NCBI GenBank assembly: GCA_030847615.1
Contig: JAUMIR010000001.1
Coordinates: forward strand, 377,686,687-377,750,686
Length of the DNA: 64,000 bases
Direction of reading: 5' to 3'
DNA from: Gambelia wislizenii
Lineage: Eukaryota; Chordata; Lepidosauria; Squamata; Crotaphytidae
In this document: positions 57,813 through 64,000 of the stretch, piece after piece
Position numbering within the stretch: the first letter of the stretch is position 1
Layout of the letters: every line of letters begins with the position of its first letter
Notes under the pieces: generated by a model
The model's input: only the letters and a program-made list of their open reading frames with translations
Told to the model about the DNA's origin: nothing
The model's database searches: none
Made by a program: the position numbers and the translations under genes

Positions 57813-59855
57813 TCATGCTAAAGAAGATTGTAAATAAAGTTGGTGCTTCACTCCATTAGTTATTAGAAAGGGCTCTGAAAGAACATCGCCATATCTGACC
57901 TGACTGCTCTGGCCCTCGTGTAGCAAGATAATCATTTTAAGGAACTTGGGGGGACATCCTTGTCTTTCCAGGATCTGCCATAGACCTTTTCTACTCACAG
58001 TGTCAAAGGCTTTGGTGAGGTCGACAAATGTTACATAGAGACCCTTGTTCTGCTCCCTACATTTCTCTTGCAGTTGTCTAAGGGCAAATACCATATCTGT
58101 AGTACTCCTATTGGCTCTGAAGCCACATTGGCTTTCAGGAAGAAGTTCTTCGGCAATGGCAGGAACTAATCTGTTCAGGAGTATTCCTACAAGGATTTTT
58201 CCAGCAATGGAGAGCAGTGTTATGCCTCGATAGTTTGAGCAATCGGATTTTGCTCCTTTTTTCTTGTACAGGATGATGATGACTGCATCTTGGAGGTCTG
58301 ATGGCAGTTCCCCTTTTTCCCAGCAATTCACAAGGAATTCGTGGAATTTATCGTGGAGTGCATGACCTCCGTGTTTCCAAACTTCAGGTGGGATTCCATC
58401 AATCCCAGTTGCCTTGCTGTTTTTCATCTGCTGTATGGCCTTAAGGGTCTCTTCCAAAGTGGGAGCTATGTCCAATTCATTTTTCATCGGTTTTTGTATC
58501 ATATGTTGGATAGCTGAGCCTTGGACTACTCGATTGGCACTAAAGAGACTTTGAAAATGTTCAGCCCATCGATTCAGGATGGAGGCTTTATCAGTAATTA
58601 ATGTTTGACCATCTGTACTGTATAAGGAGCTTTGGGCCTGATGAGTAGGTCCAAACACTGCTTTAAGAGCTTCATAAAATCCTCTATGATCACCCAGATC
58701 TGCACAGCATTGTGTCTTTTCTGCTATATTGATCCACCACTTGTTCTGCATGTCTAGGATTTTTTGTTGAAGTTTACTACATGTGAGATGGAAAGCTGCT
58801 TTTCTTACATGGCAGGTTGGCTGGGCGAGGTATGCCTGGGGAGCAGTTCTCTTCTTTGCCAACAGCTCCTGGATCTCTTGGTTGTTTTCATCAAACCAGT
58901 CTTGATTTTTCTTGTGGAAGAACCCAAGGGATTCTTCTGCAGACTGGAGGATACTGTTTTTGATATGTTGCCAAAGCACTGTAGGAGAAGGATCTGTAGG
59001 ATGGTCTTCAAGTTTTGTTTGAAGACTTGCCTGGAAGTTGTCTCTCATGGTAGCTTGTTGAAGATTGTTGACTTGGAGTCTCTTCTTTAAGATGCCACCC
59101 CTCTTAGGTTTGAACTTAAGATGAAGATTTAGTTTACATCTGACAAGGCGATGATCTGTTTGGCATTCTGCACTGGGCATCACTCGGGTATGACGGACAT
59201 CACGAATGTCTCTCTGGCGGACTAGAACATAGTCAACGAGATGTCAATGTTTGGATTGGGGATGCATCCAGGTTGTCTTCAAGCTATCTTTCTGCTGAAA
59301 GATTGTGTTTGTAATAGTCAGCTGTTGTTCTGCACAGAACTCTAGCAGGAGGTGCCTGTTATCATTGCAATTTCCAACACTATGCTTGCCTAAGACACCT
59401 TTCCAGGCTTCAGAGTTCTTTCCTACTCTGGCATTGAAGTCACCAAGGATAATAATTTTATCTTCTACAGAGACTTTTTGTATGAGGTGGCGTAGGTCTG
59501 TGTAGAATTTGTCTTTCTCTACAGGGTCGGCTTGCATAGTTGGGGCATATATACTAAAGAGAACAACATGTGGGAGGCGTAAGGAAACAATGTGATCAGA
59601 GTGTCCTGTTGGCAAGGTTTCGAGGTTGGAGGCAATGGAGTTTTTAATCATAAAGCCTACTCCTGAAAGATGTTTTTCGGTTTTGGGTTTGCCAGACGAG
59701 TAAAGTGTGTAGCCAGCGCCATGTTCTTTAAGGCTGCCTTCTTCATGGAGGTGAACTTCACTAAGAGCAGCAATGTCAATGTTAAGTCGTGATAGTTCAT
59801 GGGCTATTAGGGCAGAACGATGCTCAGGCCGTCCACTATCTTCAGAGTCTCGCAT
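57813..59855 (-). pseudogene. ORF2 of the LINE: endonuclease plus reverse transcriptase, broken
   Basis: Residues 1-203 (59855-59244) form the endonuclease: LSEVHLHEEG, GVGFMIKN, YAPT and ILGDFNARVG. A stop at 59246-59244 (TGA, at a position where Trp would fit) interrupts a frame that continues unchanged through DYVLVRQRD and TDHRLVRC into the RT. The RT has NYRGITLLSIAGKI, SQCGFRANRSTTDMVFALRQ and YVTFVDLTKAFDTV (the first catalytic Asp region). At 57856-57840 the block after GVK, which normally reads QGCxLxP, has lost about 14-17 bases, and the frame shifts. The palm motif FADDAALVAHTE is present further on at about 57680 in another frame. One more base is missing near 57195, relative to the copy at 5030. 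Four breaks in about 3 kb suggest a young but inactive copy. Confidence 0.8.
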
Positions 59856-60659
59856 GGTTCTGATTTTCCAGCATGCAAGCTTCAGTTTATTTACACTTTT
59901 GGAGGCGGGTGTGTGCCTTTGTTTCTTTCCCTTGGTTTGACTGCATCAGAAGATGCCCGTTCGCCATGGCTAGCCAACCAGGTAGATGGGGATGAGCTTT
60001 CATTAGGCCACCTTTTCTAGGCCCTTCTCCATATGGAGCAAGCAGTGCTCTCCTTAGAAAAGGCTACTTGGTCGTCCAGGATGCTGCCAAACAAGACTGT
60101 CATCTCCCGGGTCAGCCTCGAGCGACCAATGTCCTGAACCGCCTGCATGCAGGGTTGGGTCTGCGGCTTCCAGTGCATCTTTACACCTGCCATTTTGTCC
60201 CTCGCCTATCGCTATAGGGCTTTTTTGGAAATGGATTTGTCCTTCGAGCCTGTGCAATGGATTTTTCTGTTGGAGTGCAGCGTGCACAGAACTGGCGTCA
60301 CCCTTTAAACCAAAGGTTCATCTGCCGTGGCCTTGCAAGCATGGACGTAGCAGCAAGGTCCTCGGGTTGTAGGTTTGATTAGAGTTTCCTTCTCTTAGAT
60401 GGTTGACCTTACAGAGTTGGACGAGCATCATCTGCCCGGGTTTGGGATTAGAGTTTTCCTTCTCCTAGGACAGTTGCCACAAGGCTACAGAGCCCATCCT
60501 GCCCTTTGACTCTCTTTGTCAGACCCTTCCGTTTTGACTTGTCTGGCATGGGAGACCCTACCGGTGGCTTTATGCCACCGCCAGCATAGCTCAAAACATC
60601 ATTAGGGTACGCGAGTCTCTCTCCCACGACAAGGAGGTGTCAATGGAGAGACTCTAAGC

Positions 60660-61480
60660 CTTGTGTTAATTGGGGAGCGAGGTGGAGACAGACTTGCTGT
60701 TAGCTCTGAGATATCTATCCTATTTTTGTGTCCCTTGATTTGAGGCATGCATTATAATTGTGGACTCTTTGAGTGGACCTTGAGATCACTTTGAATTTGG
60801 TGGACCTTGCTGGGGGCTCTGAGACCTGTATTAATTTGGAGGTATGCTTTGTATTCTATATATATTTGTTGATGTCATGGTTTGAACTTTGATGCCTTTG
60901 GTGACTTCTTGGCTCCGCCTTTAGTGATCTGTCTTTTGCTTCACCAGCTCCAACAGAAGACTATTGTGGAAGGACCTATATAAGTTATAATGACCTTGAT
61001 TTTGGTTCCAAACAGCTGTAGAGGTCATGGCTAAGTGAATTAAGGATTCTAGGAGGAGAAGGTGCATCCACAGCCCATGGAACAATTCCAGGATAATTAA
61101 GCTTCTGCACATATTCAAACACATGCACACAAGACTCAGGTGAGACTCTGCACAAGGTCCTATCAGGCACTGCAGTCTCCCGATGGTCCACAATAGCCCC
61201 ATTAATCTTCCCCTAAAACATTCAGCATCAAGGGTAGCATGTAGGCAAAGGAGACCAGTGTATAGGTTGTTGTCTTCAGCTGACCAGATCTTAGGGTTCA
61301 TGTGGTTAAAGGGAACCCAAAGACCTGGTCCTTGTTTCCCTTCAGCTTTGAAGTTTGGATGGGGGTGAGTCATGCCACTGCTAAGGCTAGTTGATCACCT
61401 TCCAGGACGATGGTGTTGATAGCAGCCTTCCAGTGCTTAATATGGTATTGTGAGGGTGAGGGGTGTTGGAAATTAAAGCA
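60660..61480 (-). other. unidentified block with overlapping open frames
   Basis: The - strand holds a 150-codon frame (61373-60921) and, overlapping, a 68-codon frame (61191-60985). Both are rich in ordinary amino acids and not low-complexity. I recognise no domain. A frameshifted remnant of a mobile-element or retroviral-type ORF is possible, but this is a guess. It sits exactly between two LINEs. Confidence 0.25.
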
Positions 61481-61489
61481 GCAATTATG

Positions 61490-62578
61490 TACATAGCATC
61501 AGTACGCTGATGACACTCAGATATATTTCTCCATGACCAGATCGTCGGCTCAGACTTCAGATGGCGTCTCTCCTCTCAATGACTGACATAGAGCGGTAAT
61601 GGGTTGGATGAGGAAAAACAGATTGAGACTAAATCCAGACAAAACGGAGGTACTGGCAGTCACAGGCCCGAAACCAGGTCTGGAAATACAACTTTCAGTC
61701 CTGGATGGAGTCACACTCTCCTCTAAGGACTGTGTTCGCAGTCTGGGGGTACTCCTAGATTAGTCGCTTCACATGACTAGTCAGGTGAGTGCGACGGTCA
61801 GGAGTGCCTGTTATCAGCTTCAACTGATATGCCAGCTGCGCCCTTACCTGGATACAAGGGATCTGGAAACTGTGGTACATGCTTTGGTAACCTCACGTTT
61901 GGATTACTGTAACACACTGTACATCGGGCTACGCTTGTGCCCAACCCAGAAACTTCAACTGGTACAAAATATGGCAGCCAGGTTAATTATGGATACATCT
62001 AGGAGAGAGCATATAACACCTGTGCTTAAATCTCTCCACTGGCTGCCGATCAGTTTCCAGTACAAGGTGTTGGTTTTAACCTTTAAAGCCCTACATGGCT
62101 TGGGTCTATCTTATCTTCGGGACCGCCTCATCCCATATGATCCCCCCCCCACGCACTTCGGTCCTCTGGCAGGAACCTGCTGCAGCCTATGAAAACTAGG
62201 CTGTTGCAGACCTCCCAGAGGGCCTTCTCTTCTATGGCTCCCAGACTTTGGAATGGCCTGCTGGACGAGATCCGTCTTATGACTACTCTTGATAGCTTCA
62301 AGAAAGCGCTAAAGATGGATCTCTTCCAGCAGGCCTTCCCAGAATAATTTCCCGGCTCAAGTGGAGCTGATTGCTTACCCGCTCCCCTGCCGCTATTGCT
62401 TTTATTTATTTATTTATTTATTTATTGTATTTTATCTTTGTTTTAATTCTCTATTAGTTTAATTTAGTTTTAAGGGGTGGGAGGGTTAGGATTGGGAAGG
62501 ATTGTTTTAACTTGCTATGTTTTAATCTTGTTGTATGCCGCCCTGGTTGCCGAGCAGAGGGGCAGGTTAAAAATAAAC

Positions 62579-62618
<40 letters not shown>

Positions 62619-62620
62619 TG
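61490..62620 (+). mobile_element. L2 LINE, 5'-truncated, with 3' UTR and (ATT)n tail
   Basis: It starts at the palm motif YADDTQIYFSM (near 61505). It continues RLRLNPDKTEVLAV and LGVLLD, then in the 61773-62192 frame YLDTRDLETVVHALVTSRLD, YCNTLYIGL, LQLVQNMAARLI and HWLPISFQYKVLVLTFKALH, and in a shifted frame RAFSSMAPRLWNGL and FKKALKMDLFQQAF. Stops at about 61587 and 61760 and a frameshift near 62150 disable it. The 3' UTR has (TTTA)n and GCCGCCCTGG, then (ATT)n. Confidence 0.9.
62580..62618 (+). repeat. (ATT)n tail of the L2
   Basis: Thirteen ATT units, the standard L2 3' end, immediately after AAAATAAACATTT. Confidence 0.95.
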
Positions 62621-62639
62621 AAAGAGTTGGGGTTAATAA

Positions 62640-64000
62640 CCAGATAATCAAGTGGCCTTGGGGATCTCATTTCCTTTTGACCTTTTTATACAACCACTTA
62701 CCTGATATATAAAAATGTTTTCTCCATTTGCCAGAGAGGTGTAATCACACATGGAGGTCTTTCCTCCATGCCAGTTGTCAGCATAGTTGGAGACAATGGC
62801 TGCAATTCAACATCGCCTCAGCAAAGTGTACATATCTGCAGACAGAGATACATAGTGCCAGCCCTACATAAGCCTCATACAGTATAGCAGCATTGCACAA
62901 CGTGTGTCGATGACCGTGTGCTATTTTAGTTGCCAAAGTGTTACCAAAATGCACAATGTGTGAGTGCAATGCACAATGTTGATGTATGTGTGACTCTACT
63001 TCTGTTGCTGTCAGCTGAATACACCTGTTGTGCTTATGGTGAATAATTCACCCCACATGTAGCTCAGCTTTACATGTGTATGTCACTAACAGGATGCCAG
63101 CCTCAGAAGACAGCAGTTGGGGATTCTATAATCAAATCTAACATCTTTCTCCTATGCTATCTGTGAACAGATTTCCTGAAACAATACATGTAGGGTGGTT
63201 TTTTTTTAGTTTTTATTTAATTTTACTATGAACATACAGAATTGCTGCTCCTGTCTAACAGAGATGCACTGACAGTACTAAACTACTGTACTCTGTTGGT
63301 ATAAATACCAACATTCTTAGAAGGGGGAATCTTGCAAGAGGAAGCATAGGAGACTGTTTGATCCTCAACTCCTCTCTTCTTCCCAGTGCTCCTGTGATGA
63401 GTTCTAACATGTGCTGCCTGTTCCTGAAGAATACTGTGTATCTTTAACTTACATTAACTTATAGGGTGAACCACATCTTTGTAGCTGAAGGGAGAAGAGT
63501 GTAATGCATACATTTCAAAGGAATGGCATTGCGTTAGGGTGTAGCACTATCTCTCGTACCTACTTGGAGAATGCAAGAAACACCAAATGCCAAGGGTTCC
63601 ATAAGTGCCTTACATCTAGTTGTACATCAGTCAAAATAACTGCACTGTGGAAGCCTGGTGTAGTTGCAGAGTTCTCCAGATGGGTTGCTATGGCATTGCA
63701 TAAACCCACTAGAGGCTGCTTCATACAATCATGCTCATCTGTTTCTAACTGCAGCATCAAGTGGTGTCACACACATCTAAACCAGTTATCTCACTTCAGA
63801 CCAAAGCTTTTTCAATGGAGTGAGCTGGTGTTTTCACCAAGGTCTTTTTCACATTGCTCCTTTGCTCCACTTCAGAAGCAGCCTTTTCATTCTCATTATG
63901 CTGTACAATGCTATGTCTCACACATTTCCCCTTGATACTGGGAAAGTAGGAAGCAACTCTGCAAAATGCCATAAGTGCACAGTTGCAGTAATAGCCCATT
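62640..64000. other. intergenic, no feature recognised
   Basis: A+T-rich, apparently single-copy. A 143-codon frame at 63504-63935 overlaps a 66-codon and a 67-codon frame on the other strand and has no recognisable domain. Confidence 0.4.

Larger units (their letters stand above)
56692..60650 (-). mobile_element. nearly full-length APE-type non-LTR retrotransposon
   Basis: About 4 kb on the - strand. A GC-rich 5' part without a clear long ORF (60650-59860) is followed by an endonuclease/reverse transcriptase ORF (59855 to about 56745) and a short tail ending GCCAGAGAGAGAGAGTCC. The EEP endonuclease, the RT fingers/palm and the C-terminal region are all recognisable. Few disabling changes are visible. 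The clade is uncertain: the ORF2 resembles jockey/RTE-superfamily elements with the LRWAGHVSRM-type C-terminus, and I cannot name it from sequence alone. A second, truncated copy is at 4995-5505. Confidence 0.85.

Noticed and set aside
63504..63935. A 143-codon frame near the end of the window
   Set aside because: No domain is recognised, frames on the opposite strand overlap it, and no splice or polyA context is present.
23640..64000. Exons of ARL14EP, the expected neighbour of MPPED2 in mammals
   Set aside because: No segment of the open frames resembles the protein; the gene probably lies further downstream, outside the window.

Overview
The window reads as nuclear DNA of a squamate reptile, probably a lizard. 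The evidence is the mix of repeats: tRNA-derived Sauria SINEs with BovB-like tails, a 5S rRNA-derived SINE, BovB/RTE, L2, CR1 and L1 LINEs, Helitrons, and Tigger-like and hAT-like MITEs. The sequence is A+T-rich, has no operons, and its only recognisable host coding sequence is split by introns with GT/AG borders.

The only host gene seen is the 3' part of MPPED2 (metallophosphoesterase domain-containing 2) on the + strand. Its last three coding exons lie at 15282-15397, 17991-18104 and 22010-22128. They are followed by a 3' UTR of about 1.5 kb with polyadenylation signals at 22314 and 23614. If the protein has the usual 294 residues, these exons encode residues 180-294, including metal ligands His213 and His254 and the family's unusual Gly252. 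Bases 1-15281 are the preceding intron. The N-terminal exons lie outside the window. Bases from about 23640 to 64000 are intergenic, with no further host exon recognised.

The upstream intron (1-15281) holds SINE pieces, two Helitrons (one nested in a Tigger-like element), a LINE 3' fragment, L2 and CR1 3' ends and two palindromic MITEs. The introns between the coding exons hold two hAT-like MITEs, a BovB tail and a GC-rich, CCAAT-rich insert of probable LTR origin. The intergenic part holds a truncated L1 (33.6-35.0 kb), a BovB with a perfect 12-bp target-site duplication and a 0.5-kb insert (49.6-51.0 kb), a solo-LTR candidate (47.7-48.5 kb), an L2 interrupted by a SINE with a perfect 11-bp target-site duplication (45.2-45.7 kb), a nearly full-length APE-type LINE on the - strand (56.7-60.65 kb) and an L2 with its (ATT)n tail (61.5-62.6 kb).

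The least familiar content is an interspersed repeat of about 500 bp that I do not recognise. It appears at four loci (25.4, 41.6, 51.2 and 53.4-54.7 kb), and the last is split by a younger insertion. No CRISPR, operon or other multi-gene system is visible. The noteworthy signals concern repeat biology and the altered catalytic motif of MPPED2.
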